Assembly (NCBI GenBank): GCA_039815825.1
Contig: JBCBYO010000002.1
Coordinates: 95,379 to 159,378 of the forward strand
From: JBCBDX01 sp039815825
Lineage (GTDB): Bacteria; Pseudomonadota; Alphaproteobacteria; Rhizobiales; Rhizobiaceae
Direction: 5' to 3'
DNA length: 64,000 nucleotides
Below the pieces are notes generated by a model. That model made no database searches. It saw only the letters and a list, made by a program, of their open reading frames with translations, and had not been told where the DNA came from. Position 1 is the stretch's first letter. Every line of letters starts with the position of its first letter. Shown piece after piece: positions 25,825-34,628 of the stretch. The translations under genes were made by a program, and so were the position numbers.

Positions 25825-26853
25825 ATGTCCAAGACAATTGTTCTCACCGGCATCACCGGATTTATTGCAAAACACATCGTCCTTAAGTTGCTCAACGAAG
25901 GCTACACTGTAAGGGGCACGCTACGGGCGAGCAGCAGGCCTGAGCCAGTTTTAGCGGCAATCCGGCCGTTTCTGAATTCGAATGTGAATCTTGAAGAGCA
26001 GCTATCCTTCGTTGAACTGGATCTCAACAAAGATGAAGGATGGGGAGAAGCCATGCAGAGTGCAGACGTGCTGCTCCACACTGCGTCTCCGTTTCCGATA
26101 GCGCAGCCGAAAGATGAGGACGAGCTCATCCGCCCGGCGGTTGACGGCACGTTGCGGGCACTACGGGCAGCCAAGGCGGCAGGCATTAAGCGGGTCGTAC
26201 TCACCTCATCGATGGCAGCTGTGATGAACAAAAAACTGCCAGACTGGCAAACTGATTATAATGACACAGACTGGACCGACCTCTCTTTGGACTATGTCAC
26301 GCCCTACGACAAATCAAAGACAATGGCAGAAAAAGCGGCCTGGGAATTCGTTGAAAAAGAAGCGCCTGAAATCGCGCTGACAACAATTAACCCCGGATTG
26401 GTCCTTGGACCCTCACTTGATGAGCATTTTGGCTCGTCGCTGGAAATCGTGGAACGCGTGCTCAAGGCCAGTGATCCCGCGGTGCCGGATGTCCATATAC
26501 CAGGAGTAGACGTTCGCGATGTGGCCGAAATGCATGTTTTGGCGATCGAGAAGGAAGAAAGCATTGGCCAACGCTGCCTGGCTGTCGCAGCGGATCTCAG
26601 TTTCCCGCAAATGGCGAAGATTCTGGCAGAACAGTATCCTGATCGCAAAATCGCCACCCGCATTGCACCAAAATGGCTTTTAGCAATACTCAAACTGTTC
26701 GACCCACAGGTTAAGGCGATATATCCGGTACTGGGGTTGAAACGCACTGCAGACACCAGCGTATCGCGGGAGACGCTCGGCATTGAGTTTATGCCGATCA
26801 AAGAAAGTGTATTGGCAGCCGCGGAGAGTGTAATAGCCTATCGATCGCTCTAA
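25825..26853 (+). CDS. Extended SDR family protein, paralogue 2 (dihydroflavonol-reductase-like)
   Basis: A 342-residue NAD(P)-dependent Rossmann enzyme. TIVLTGITGFIAKHIVLKLL holds the cofactor loop, VVLTSSMAAVM the serine region, and TPYDKSKTMAEKAAW the catalytic Tyr and Lys (YDKSK). The segment ALTTINPGLVLGPSLDEHFGSS is typical of 4-dihydroflavonol-reductase-like and aldehyde-reductase members. It resembles paralogue 1 throughout. About 65 bp separate the two, and a DUF3052 gene follows 26 bp later. Real substrates of bacterial members are mostly unknown. Confidence 0.85.
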   Translation: MSKTIVLTGITGFIAKHIVLKLLNEGYTVRGTLRASSRPEPVLAAIRPFLNSNVNLEEQLSFVELDLNKDEGWGEAMQSADVLLHTASPFPIAQPKDEDELIRPAVDGTLRALRAAKAAGIKRVVLTSSMAAVMNKKLPDWQTDYNDTDWTDLSLDYVTPYDKSKTMAEKAAWEFVEKEAPEIALTTINPGLVLGPSLDEHFGSSLEIVERVLKASDPAVPDVHIPGVDVRDVAEMHVLAIEKEESIGQRCLAVAADLSFPQMAKILAEQYPDRKIATRIAPKWLLAILKLFDPQVKAIYPVLGLKRTADTSVSRETLGIEFMPIKESVLAAAESVIAYRSL

Positions 26854-26879
26854 AGCGGTCGAAACGGGAAATTTGTAAC

Positions 26880-27287
26880 ATGCCAGCGGGCTATTCGGGA
26901 ACGCCACTGTACAAAAAACTCGGCCTCAAGATCGACATGAAGGCCATTAGCCTGAACGCACCATCTGAGTATGCGTCTTGGCTCGAAGGGAGTGCCGCAG
27001 TTCCGGCTCCCGCCAAGACCATTGGTGGCGGTGAAGACTTCATCCATATGTTCACAACCAGCAAATCGGAGCTGGAAGAGGCAGCAAAGGGCGCTTTCAA
27101 CAATATGGCACGAGACGGGATGCTATGGATTTCATGGCCAAAAAAAGCGTCCAAAGTCCCAACCGAAGTTACGGAAGATGTGATCCGTGAAATATGCCTG
27201 CCCGTCGGTTTGGTAGACGTAAAAGTCTGCGCGGTCAGCGAGGTCTGGTCAGGTTTGAAATTGGTGATCCGCAAAGAGCTACGGTGA
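26880..27287 (+). CDS. DUF3052 family protein
   Basis: A 135-residue soluble protein opening AGYSGTPLYKKLGLKIDMK, the standard beginning of DUF3052 proteins. HMFTTSKSELEEA and DGMLWISWPKKASKVPTEVTEDVIRE follow, and the C-terminus VCAVSEVWSGLKLVIRKE is also typical. No catalytic motif is apparent. It lies 26 bp downstream of the second SDR gene, so it is probably co-transcribed with it. Its 3' end overlaps the convergent GGCT-like gene by 9 bp. Confidence 0.82.
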   Translation: MPAGYSGTPLYKKLGLKIDMKAISLNAPSEYASWLEGSAAVPAPAKTIGGGEDFIHMFTTSKSELEEAAKGAFNNMARDGMLWISWPKKASKVPTEVTEDVIREICLPVGLVDVKVCAVSEVWSGLKLVIRKELR

Positions 27288-27629
27288 GCGCCGCAACGCA
27301 TAAATGGAACAATCGATAACCTTTCCATCGGATAAATGAACAGGGATCACCATCCGCCTATACTCCCCCCCTTCAAAAGCATCCAATCGATCCCAGTGGG
27401 CAGGCAAGTCAGGCGATTGCAAAATGTGCACCCCGATCGCCTCGCCTTCATCGGATGGGACCATGCCGGGACACCCCTGATCCGAACCCCATCCCTCTTC
27501 AAATAGAATGCCCCTGACCGTACCGGTGAACCAGTCACCTGAAAGGTCCGAGACATGGTGATAATTGCCTTTCCCGGGCGCAAGCGTCCCGTAGGTCGCC
27601 AGTCGATGCTCTGCCCCGAACTCTGCCAC
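27279..27629 (-). CDS. Gamma-glutamylcyclotransferase-fold (GGCT-like) small protein
   Basis: A 116-residue protein with RLATYGTLAPGKGNYHH, the YGTLxPG signature of the GGCT/AIG2-like fold, a central acidic GWGSDQGCPGMVPSDEGEAIG and the LDAFEGGEYRRMVIPV segment containing the glutamate that acts as acid/base in family members. It begins with GTG directly after the TAG of the dimethylglycine-dehydrogenase-like gene (no gap), so it is the last gene of the operon starting with the MttB homologue. Glutathione or gamma-glutamyl-amine cleavage is possible; the substrate is not determined. Confidence 0.75.
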   Translation of the reverse strand: MAEFGAEHRLATYGTLAPGKGNYHHVSDLSGDWFTGTVRGILFEEGWGSDQGCPGMVPSDEGEAIGVHILQSPDLPAHWDRLDAFEGGEYRRMVIPVHLSDGKVIDCSIYALRRSP

Positions 27630-30191
27630 CTACTGAACACCCCGCATACGCTTGCCTTCAGGATCGAACGGCGGCTCGATCGCGATCTTGGCCGGTCGAC
27701 GCACGCCTAAAACCTCGATCTCAAACAACCCTTCATCGTCATTGTCAGCCAACGCACCTGGTACGTAGGCCTGCGCCATCGATTGCTTCACGTAGTGAGC
27801 ATAACCGCCAGACGTGACCCAACCCACGACCCGCCATTCACCATCATGGATAGAACCAATGCCAGGTGGATCAATCTCGGTACCGTCAGAAGTAAATCGC
27901 TTCGGACCCGGTGATTCGGGCGGCGGCACTGTGCCATATTCAGTACCATTGATCTTGGCCCATACCGGTTCGTCGTGCATCACATCGGCGGTATCGGCAT
28001 CAATAACAAACGACACGCGTTTCAAACGCAGCTCACCCGATGCTTCTTTTGCCGCCGCCTCACGGCCAATAAAGTCGTTCTTCTTCAGTTTCACGAAACG
28101 GCCCATATCCCCTTCAAATGGTCCGTAGATCGGCCGCAATTCGTGACCCCATGTCGGGAAGTTTTTCTCAAGCCGCATGGAAAGAAGCGCGCGCATGCCA
28201 AAATCCTTGATCCCGAATTCCGCACCCGCTTGCTTGATGTCACGATAGAGTTTGCGCAGATAGGCCGGCTCGCACCAAATCTCAAAACCAAGATCGCCGG
28301 TGAAGGTAATCCGCGAGACAATGGCGGGAACGCCGCCCACATCCATCTCCGCAATATCCATGAAGCGGAAAGCGTCGTTAGAGATATCGTTATGGACCAG
28401 CTTCTGCATCACGGCACGACTGTTTGGCCCGGCGATGGAAAGACCCATCAAATTCATACCCATGCGCTTGACAGCAACGGAACCATCATCAGGCAAATGC
28501 TCTTCAAACCAGCGCATATGGTATACCTGCGCCGCCGAAGAGCCCCAGATCATAAAACGATTTTCGGCCAATTTCGCGATCGTGAAATCACCGATCAGCT
28601 TGCCAAACGCATTGAGCATCGGACTTAGAACGATGCGGCCCTGCTTGGGCATCGTGTTGGTCATCATGTGAGACAGCCAAGCTTCAGCACCCTCCCCGAC
28701 CACTTCATATTTGGCAAAATTCGAAATCTCGGTGACCCCAACATTTTCCCGGACGTTGCGCACCTCTTCAGCAATGTGCGCAAAATCATTGGATCGATGG
28801 AAACTGACAACATCATGGGCTTCGTCTTTTGAAGGCGCATACCAGAGCGGTGTCTCAAGACCCCAACTGTCGCCCATAACCGCGTGGTTTTCCTCAACCT
28901 GAATATCATAAAGCGGCGTTGTCTGATGCGGTCGGGCAGCTGGTAGCTCTTCGTTTGGATAGCGAATACGGAAACGACGCGAGTAGTTTTCGCGGACCTT
29001 CGCGTTGGTGTAGCGGAGTGTCGCCCAATCGCCGAAGCGCCCGACATCCATACCCCACACATCTGCACCAGGGTCACCAGTCGTCATCCAGTTAGCAAGC
29101 GTCAGCCCGACACCGCCACCCTGGGAGAAGCCCGCCATGACAGCGCAGGCTGACCAGAAATTCGTGAGCCCGCGCACCGGCCCAACCAATGGATTGCCGT
29201 CAGGTGCGAAGGTGAATGGGCCATTGATAATCTGGCGGATGCCGACGTTTTCCAAGGGCGGGAAGTGCTCGAAACCAATTTCGAGCGACGGCGCGAGACG
29301 ATCAATATCGGGCTGCAAAAGTTCATGCCCAAAGTCCCATGGCGTCTGGGTCGGCGACCACGGTTTGCAAGCCTGCTCATAGGTGCCGAGCAGCATACCG
29401 GTGCGTTCTTGGCGCGTATAAATTTCGCCCTTGAAATCGACAACGTGGATGACCTCGCGGCCCATCTCTTCGTTAAAGGCAACGACCTCCGGCACTTCTT
29501 CGGTCAGAAGATACATATGCTCCATGGCCAAGAGTGGCAGTTCCAACCCGACCATGCGCCCAACTTCACGCGCCCAAAGCCCACCGGCATTGACCACATG
29601 TTCGCAGCGCACAGTGCCCTGCTCGGTCACGACGTTCCATGTGCCGTCAGGGTCTTGGGTCAGCTCCGTCACCGGGTTGCGAAGCACAATTTCGGCACCC
29701 AGCTTCTTGGCGGCCTTGGCATAGGCATGCGTTGTACCAGACGGATCCAAGTGGCCTTCGACGGGGTCCCACAAACCGCCGACAAAACAGCTTTCATCCA
29801 TGATCGGGAACATGGCTTTGGCTTCTGACGGGGTGATGAGTTCAGTTTGCATGCCCAAATGGCGACCCTTTGCGTGGAGGGTACGCAAGAAATCCATCCG
29901 CTCCTGGCTTTCCGCCAACATCACGCCGCCGGTCAGATGAAGACCACAGGATTGCCCGGAGAGTTCTTCCAACTCTTCATAAAGACCCACTGTATAGGCC
30001 TGCAATTTGGCGACGTTTGGGTCGCCGTTGAGCGTATGAAATCCACCTGCCGCATGCCACGAAGATCCGGATGTGAGTTCAGAACGTTCGATCAGCATGA
30101 TGTCAGTCCATCCGGCCTTGGCCAAATGGTAAAGCACGGAACAGCCAACGACGCCGCCACCGATCACCACAACACGCGTATTGGTTTTCAT
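27630..30191 (-). CDS. Dimethylglycine/sarcosine-dehydrogenase-like flavoprotein with GcvT (folate) domain, copy 1
   Basis: An 853-residue cytosolic enzyme. Residues 1-400 are a DAO-type FAD domain (RVVVIGGGVVGCSVLYHLA, then TSGSSWHAAGGFH, where the His corresponds to the position that binds FAD covalently in DMGDH). Residues about 430-800 are the GcvT-like tetrahydrofolate domain (YEVVGEGAEAWLSHMMTN, GDLGFEIWCEPAYL, DFGMRALLSMRLEK) plus the C-terminal barrel. Homologues oxidise N-methyl amines such as dimethylglycine and pass the one-carbon unit to THF. The ATG at 30191 has GGAGG nine bases upstream; a GTG at 30197 is too close to it. It lies between the MDR and GGCT genes in an MttB-led operon. 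Confidence 0.88.
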   Translation of the reverse strand: MKTNTRVVVIGGGVVGCSVLYHLAKAGWTDIMLIERSELTSGSSWHAAGGFHTLNGDPNVAKLQAYTVGLYEELEELSGQSCGLHLTGGVMLAESQERMDFLRTLHAKGRHLGMQTELITPSEAKAMFPIMDESCFVGGLWDPVEGHLDPSGTTHAYAKAAKKLGAEIVLRNPVTELTQDPDGTWNVVTEQGTVRCEHVVNAGGLWAREVGRMVGLELPLLAMEHMYLLTEEVPEVVAFNEEMGREVIHVVDFKGEIYTRQERTGMLLGTYEQACKPWSPTQTPWDFGHELLQPDIDRLAPSLEIGFEHFPPLENVGIRQIINGPFTFAPDGNPLVGPVRGLTNFWSACAVMAGFSQGGGVGLTLANWMTTGDPGADVWGMDVGRFGDWATLRYTNAKVRENYSRRFRIRYPNEELPAARPHQTTPLYDIQVEENHAVMGDSWGLETPLWYAPSKDEAHDVVSFHRSNDFAHIAEEVRNVRENVGVTEISNFAKYEVVGEGAEAWLSHMMTNTMPKQGRIVLSPMLNAFGKLIGDFTIAKLAENRFMIWGSSAAQVYHMRWFEEHLPDDGSVAVKRMGMNLMGLSIAGPNSRAVMQKLVHNDISNDAFRFMDIAEMDVGGVPAIVSRITFTGDLGFEIWCEPAYLRKLYRDIKQAGAEFGIKDFGMRALLSMRLEKNFPTWGHELRPIYGPFEGDMGRFVKLKKNDFIGREAAAKEASGELRLKRVSFVIDADTADVMHDEPVWAKINGTEYGTVPPPESPGPKRFTSDGTEIDPPGIGSIHDGEWRVVGWVTSGGYAHYVKQSMAQAYVPGALADNDDEGLFEIEVLGVRRPAKIAIEPPFDPEGKRMRGVQ

Positions 30192-30207
30192 AAGCACATC
30201 CTCCCGA

Positions 30208-31308
30208 TCATTGTGCCATCAAGCGATCCGGTACCAGGACCAGCTTCCCAGGATATTTTTTAGCGACAAAGTCAGCTTGCGCCGCGCCAATCTGCGACAG
30301 TGGATAGGTCTTTGAGACAACAGGCTTGAGCGCGCCAGTGTCGATAGCTGCAACAAGGTTGGCAAATATACGCGGCGGCTGAAATGTACTACCCGCGATT
30401 GTCAGGTCACGCAGGTAAACTGTGCGCAGGTCGAGCTCCGCAATTGGTCCGGCGATCGCGCCCGCGGTGATATACCGCCCGCCACGCTTCAACGCATGAA
30501 TCAACTCATTCCATTGCGGACCGACCACAAGATCCACCACCGCATCATAGGAAAGTTGTTCGAGGGTGTCCCCGCGATCGATGAGGTAATCCGCACCGAG
30601 GCTGCGGACAAAATCATGCTTTTCGGTAGCCGCGATCGCGGTCACCATGGCACCGCGCAGTTTGGCTAATTGAACCGCGGCTGAACCAACACCGCCGGAT
30701 GCGCCGGTGATCAAAACTGTTTCGCCAGCCTTCAAACCGATACGGTCCAGCATATTCTCCGCGGTAGAAGCCGCGCATGGAAAGGAGGCCAACTCAGCGT
30801 CTGTTAAGTCGCTCGACATGATTGAGTGAGTCATATCGGACTTCACCGTCACATATTCGGCAAAACCGCCATCCATTTCCGAGCCGAGTGTGATGCAGTT
30901 CAGACCTGCTTTGCTGTCGGGTTGCGGTTGCATGGCAACACACAGCACCCGTTCGCCAATGCGGTTGGAAGAAACACCAGTGCCTACGGCGACAATAGTG
31001 CCGCAAACATCCGCACCTTGAATGCGCGGAAACTGGATCGACGCTCCCGCCCAGCTGGAATCGCTTGTATCAACCTCGATATCGCCGGCCGATGACGCTG
31101 CGGCGTCTGTATCGGCGGTGACCGATTTCGAATACCAGCCAATTCGGGTGTTGATATCCGTATTGTTGACACCGGCGGCGCCAACCTTGATCAACACCTC
31201 ATCGGCAGCAGGGGTCGGAACGGACCAGTCCTGCTTCACCTCCAGCATCTCCGGCCCGCCATGGCCGGTGAGGATCACCGCTTGCATTGTGGATGGGATT
31301 TTGGACAT
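30208..31308 (-). CDS. MDR-family NADPH:quinone-oxidoreductase-like dehydrogenase
   Basis: A 366-residue medium-chain dehydrogenase/reductase. The N-terminal GroES-like part has MQAVILTGHGGPEMLEV and AGVNNTDINTRIGWY, and the cofactor domain has GETVLITGASGGVGSAAVQLAKL, the AxxGGVGxxxxQ loop of the quinone oxidoreductase branch. The Asp/Cys pairs of catalytic zinc are not evident, so it is probably a zinc-free member. There is an insertion of about 30 residues rich in Ala, Asp and Ser (about 62-90). The ATG at 31308 shares one base with the upstream MttB stop (TGATG). Its link to methylated amines is by operon membership only. Confidence 0.85.
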   Translation of the reverse strand: MSKIPSTMQAVILTGHGGPEMLEVKQDWSVPTPAADEVLIKVGAAGVNNTDINTRIGWYSKSVTADTDAAASSAGDIEVDTSDSSWAGASIQFPRIQGADVCGTIVAVGTGVSSNRIGERVLCVAMQPQPDSKAGLNCITLGSEMDGGFAEYVTVKSDMTHSIMSSDLTDAELASFPCAASTAENMLDRIGLKAGETVLITGASGGVGSAAVQLAKLRGAMVTAIAATEKHDFVRSLGADYLIDRGDTLEQLSYDAVVDLVVGPQWNELIHALKRGGRYITAGAIAGPIAELDLRTVYLRDLTIAGSTFQPPRIFANLVAAIDTGALKPVVSKTYPLSQIGAAQADFVAKKYPGKLVLVPDRLMAQ

Positions 31309-32900
31309 CAAAAGTCTGTCGGTGCGCCGCCTTCTTCCTTGCGCTTCTCCACAAACGCCTCCAATTCCTCGGCAATTGCCGGGTCCATATGCGGTGCTTC
31401 ATACTCTTCCAAAATCTGCTTCCAGATCCGATTAGCCCGCATCACGGTTTCTATTGAACCGCGGTCCCGCCAGTTTTCATAGTTCGACCAATCGGACAAA
31501 AAAGGCTCATAGAAGGCGGTTGTGTAGCGATCCTGCGTATGTTGAATGCCAAAGAAGTGGCCGTCATTGCCCACCTCTTTAATCGCATCCAATGCGATCT
31601 CGTCGGCATCCCATTTGGCACCGCGCATATACCAGATCATTTGCTGAAGCTGTTCACAATCGATGATGAATTTCTCATAGGATGCGCAAAGCCCACCCTC
31701 CAGCCAACCAGCTGCGTGATAGACCATGTTCACGCGGGATGAGACCGCCGCCCAAAGTGAATGGGTGGACTCCCATGTCGCCTGATTGTCCGGTGTGTTT
31801 GCCGCACAAGTGTTGGAAGCCCGCAGCGGCAAATCATAAAAACGCGCCATCTGACCGGTCATTTGTGTGGTGCGCATATAATCCGGCGTGCCGAACGCAG
31901 GCGCGCCCGTTTTCATATCAACGTTGGAAGAGAAAGTACCGATTGCGACTGGACATCCAGGATTGATGGTCTGCACCAAGGCGACTGCACATAGGCTCTC
32001 TGCAAGCGATTGCGCGACTGTCCCGGCAAGCGTGATGGGGCTCATGGCACCGGCCAATGTGAAAGGAGTAACAACTGTCGGCTGGCCGCGCCGCGCCAAA
32101 CGCATCATTCCATCGATCATCGGCCAATCATGCTTGAGCGGTGACGTCGAATTGATGTTGGTATACATGCGCGGCGTCGCATTAAATTCATCATGTGTCA
32201 GTCCGCCGGCGATGCGCACCATCTCCATCACATCTTCAACCCGCTCTTTGCCAAGCGAGTAGGCGTGAACAACCTTGTCGGTCAAAAGCAACTTGTCATG
32301 GATGCAATCAAGGTGCCGGATGGACGGATGAATATCCATCGCCTCCACCGGATAGCCACCGGCAAAATGGATACAGTTGAAATAATGGGTCAGCTTGATG
32401 AAGTCCCGATACGCTTTGCGCGTACCGATCTGACGACCTTCATCCAAATTGGAGTAGTTTGGCGGCGATGAAATATTGCCAAACACCATATGGTCGCCAC
32501 CAATGATGATCTCGCGGGCAGGGTTGCGCGGCGTGATGGTGAAACTGGATGGCGCTTTTGCCACCATTTCCATGATGTAGTCGCGACCGAAACGTACCCG
32601 CGCACCATCACTGTCTTCCCTGTCTATCAGGCAGCCTTGCTTCCGGAAAATATCCACCGCTTCGTGGTTGAGAAAGACGACACCCACATCCTCCAAGATG
32701 CGCATCGCGCCTTCATGAATTGCCTGGACGCCCTCTTCAGGTAGTGGTTCGGTCGGCCGGTCCGTGTTGATCGGAATTTCCCACGGAAGCTGTTTTATGG
32801 CAGCGCCGCCCCGCCGCTTGTTGCCTGATCGTCCACCGCCCCGTCCGCCACGTCGCGTGCGCGCTGGCGCTTCGGTTTCAGAAATCTCAAGCTCTGTCAT
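31308..32900 (-). CDS. MttB-family (trimethylamine/glycine betaine) corrinoid methyltransferase, copy 1, with RG-rich N-terminal tail
   Basis: A 530-residue TIM-barrel methyltransferase of the MttB/MtgB superfamily, whose members move a methyl group from a quaternary or tertiary amine to a corrinoid protein. Core motifs are TPFTLAGAMSPITLAGTVAQ, GTFSSNVDMKTGAPAFGTPD and YHAAGWLEGGLCASYEKFII. The gene has no in-frame UAG, so it is a non-pyrrolysine member, the class that includes MtgB. Residues about 14-32 are an Arg/Gly-rich tail (RTRRGGRGGGRSGNKRRGG) before the catalytic domain. The ATG at 32900 has GGAGG nearby; the frame is open to 32948. It leads an operon with an MDR, a DMGDH-like and a GGCT-like gene, which suggests betaine to dimethylglycine demethylation. 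Substrate is inferred. Confidence 0.88.
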   Translation of the reverse strand: MTELEISETEAPARTRRGGRGGGRSGNKRRGGAAIKQLPWEIPINTDRPTEPLPEEGVQAIHEGAMRILEDVGVVFLNHEAVDIFRKQGCLIDREDSDGARVRFGRDYIMEMVAKAPSSFTITPRNPAREIIIGGDHMVFGNISSPPNYSNLDEGRQIGTRKAYRDFIKLTHYFNCIHFAGGYPVEAMDIHPSIRHLDCIHDKLLLTDKVVHAYSLGKERVEDVMEMVRIAGGLTHDEFNATPRMYTNINSTSPLKHDWPMIDGMMRLARRGQPTVVTPFTLAGAMSPITLAGTVAQSLAESLCAVALVQTINPGCPVAIGTFSSNVDMKTGAPAFGTPDYMRTTQMTGQMARFYDLPLRASNTCAANTPDNQATWESTHSLWAAVSSRVNMVYHAAGWLEGGLCASYEKFIIDCEQLQQMIWYMRGAKWDADEIALDAIKEVGNDGHFFGIQHTQDRYTTAFYEPFLSDWSNYENWRDRGSIETVMRANRIWKQILEEYEAPHMDPAIAEELEAFVEKRKEEGGAPTDF

Positions 32901-33058
32901 GGGTTCCTCCGCATCCAAACGGTGCGTCGGGGGCGGCGCAAAGGCCATGCCAAATGCCGACCCGGCCAGTCGTTATGGCGACATTGATCAATAAAAAATC
33001 ATTGGCCTAACCCATGCTGGTGCGTAACCTAGTGCCAAACAAAAAAGGAGCGAAATGA

Positions 33059-33628
33059 ATGCTACGAACAACGGTAATTGCATTGGCCACCTTTGCAGCG
33101 GGCTTTGCTGTTTCGCCCGTTATAACGCCCCATGCTCAAGCATTGCTCACTCAGCACAATGCTCAACCATACGCCGGACAGGACCAACGCCAGATATCGA
33201 GTTTGAGCAAAGAAGACATTTCAGCGCTGGAGAACGGTGAAGGATGGGGTCTGGCCAAACCTGCTGAGCTCAACGGCTTTCCGGGACCGGCACACATTTT
33301 GGAACTCGCCGATGAACTTGACCTCCAAATCGAGCAAAAACTGGCGATCGAGGCATCTTTTAATGCAATGAATGAAAAAGCACGCGAGCTGGGCATCGCC
33401 TTAATCGACGCCGAAGCAGCATTGGACGCAGCCTTCGAGGACAAAACCGTAACGCCAGAAGTCTTGGCAGAAAGATTGGCGTTGACCGAACAGATCAGAG
33501 CAGCACTGCGTGGAGTTCACCTCTCGGCGCATCTGGAAGTGACGCCAGTTTTGAGCGACGAGCAGAAGGCGCAATATGCGCAACTGAGGGGTTACGGTTC
33601 AGGCGGCCATGGACATAACGGACACTAA
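33059..33628 (+). CDS. Spy/CpxP-like periplasmic protein (LTxxQ type)
   Basis: A 189-residue exported protein. Residues 1-28 are a Sec signal (LRTTVIALATFAAGFAVS). The mature part is helical with repeated helices (LADELDLQIEQKLAIEASFNAM and VLAERLALTEQIRAALRGVH), and LSDEQKAQYAQLRG corresponds to the LTxxQ motif of Spy/CpxP-like periplasmic chaperones and metal sensors. The C-terminus GGHGHNGH is His-rich and could bind metal. ATG at 33059 lies nine bases after AAGGAG; another ATG at 33055 is out of frame. The gene converges on a MarR gene and overlaps it by 4 bp. Confidence 0.78.
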   Translation: MLRTTVIALATFAAGFAVSPVITPHAQALLTQHNAQPYAGQDQRQISSLSKEDISALENGEGWGLAKPAELNGFPGPAHILELADELDLQIEQKLAIEASFNAMNEKARELGIALIDAEAALDAAFEDKTVTPEVLAERLALTEQIRAALRGVHLSAHLEVTPVLSDEQKAQYAQLRGYGSGGHGHNGH

Positions 33629-34062
33629 AGCTGCGAACCCGGTACAATTGCTTTGTTGAGAAGCGATAGAAGTTTTTTTTGCTCATCAAACGTTAGCGGT
33701 GAAAGTTGCGACTCAACGACCTCGCCTACAATGGCTTGTAGTTCGCTTACAATTTCATTGCCCTTGTCAGTGAGAGACAAGAGAACCGCTCGACCATCGG
33801 ATTGGCTCGGTGCCCGTGCGATGAGGCCCTTATTCTCCAATTGTTGGACCGCACGGGTCATTTGAGATTTGTCGCGCCGCATGTGCTCGACCAACAAATG
33901 AAGCGGCACGGGTTGAAACTCCTCAATCGCCATCAGCACCATCCCGCCAAACGGCCCGACGCGTTCACGATCTTGTACCTGCGCTTTCTCGTGCACGCCG
34001 GCATGTAAACGGCGCATGAACCCATCCACAGTCCGCGCAATTTGTACTCGTTCCAAGCTCAC
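33625..34062 (-). CDS. MarR-family transcriptional regulator
   Basis: A 145-residue winged-helix protein. LHLLVEHMRRDKSQMTRAVQQLENKGLI is the recognition HTH, and RAPSQSDGRAVLLSLTDKG is the wing with the conserved DxR. Flanking helices (MSLERVQIARTVDGFMRRLHAG and the C-terminal LSPLTFDEQKKLLSLLNK) form the dimer interface. It is divergent from a small membrane protein gene at 34159, separated by 96 bp with an inverted repeat in between, so it probably controls that gene and itself. Ligand unknown. Confidence 0.9.
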   Translation of the reverse strand: MSLERVQIARTVDGFMRRLHAGVHEKAQVQDRERVGPFGGMVLMAIEEFQPVPLHLLVEHMRRDKSQMTRAVQQLENKGLIARAPSQSDGRAVLLSLTDKGNEIVSELQAIVGEVVESQLSPLTFDEQKKLLSLLNKAIVPGSQL

Positions 34063-34080
34063 CTCAAAATGGTTGACATT

Positions 34081-34096
34081 ATCAAGTAAATTTGAT
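34081..34096. promoter_or_regulatory. Inverted repeat, candidate MarR operator
   Basis: ATCAA-GTAAAT-TTGAT lies in the 96-bp divergent region between the MarR gene and the membrane protein gene, adjacent to a TTGACA hexamer at 34073-34078 that could serve as a -35 element. Position fits autoregulation by the MarR protein. Confidence 0.45.
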
Positions 34097-34158
34097 GATC
34101 CTCGCGCACCAACTTCAATTTATTACTCCACCGCGAGCACAAAGCAAAAGGCAAGGCC

Positions 34159-34605
34159 ATGAGCACAACACAGACCTATGCATTGAAAGCTGCAACTATA
34201 CTTTGGATTATTTGGGGCCTCGTACATGCTCTGGCTGGCGTTATCGTGCTCTCGGGCGACGCCACGTCCGGGTTTCAAGCGATCGCTGATGGTATCGATC
34301 CGACCGAACTCGTTCATGACTACCATCCGGCAGTAGGCGGTATCCTGAACCAGCATGCTTGGAACCTTCTTTGGTTCGGCATAGCAACAATTATCGGCGG
34401 CATGTTCATTTGGCGCGCCAACCTAACCGCTATTTGGGTAACCGGCATGGTCGGTGGCTTGGCTGACATGGGTTACCTGCTTTTCGTAGATTTGCCGGGC
34501 TACGTGCTTTTCTTCCCAGGAACTGTCATGACATTTGTATCCGGCACCGCGATCATCTTAAGCTTTTGGGTATGGTTGACAAACCGCAAGCCTGATCCAG
34601 CTTAA
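34159..34605 (+). CDS. Small integral membrane protein, four helices, unknown function
   Basis: A 148-residue protein with four hydrophobic segments (about 9-30, 65-84, 90-110 and 116-138). A polar loop with two histidines sits between helices 1 and 2 (ELVHDYHPAVGGILNQHAWN). No family is recognised. AAGGCA precedes the ATG. It is divergent from the MarR gene and 23 bp upstream of the double-CDGSH gene, so the latter is likely in the same transcript. Confidence 0.7.
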   Translation: MSTTQTYALKAATILWIIWGLVHALAGVIVLSGDATSGFQAIADGIDPTELVHDYHPAVGGILNQHAWNLLWFGIATIIGGMFIWRANLTAIWVTGMVGGLADMGYLLFVDLPGYVLFFPGTVMTFVSGTAIILSFWVWLTNRKPDPA

Positions 34606-34628
34606 CTGGCGAAGATCGGAGGTAGCTC

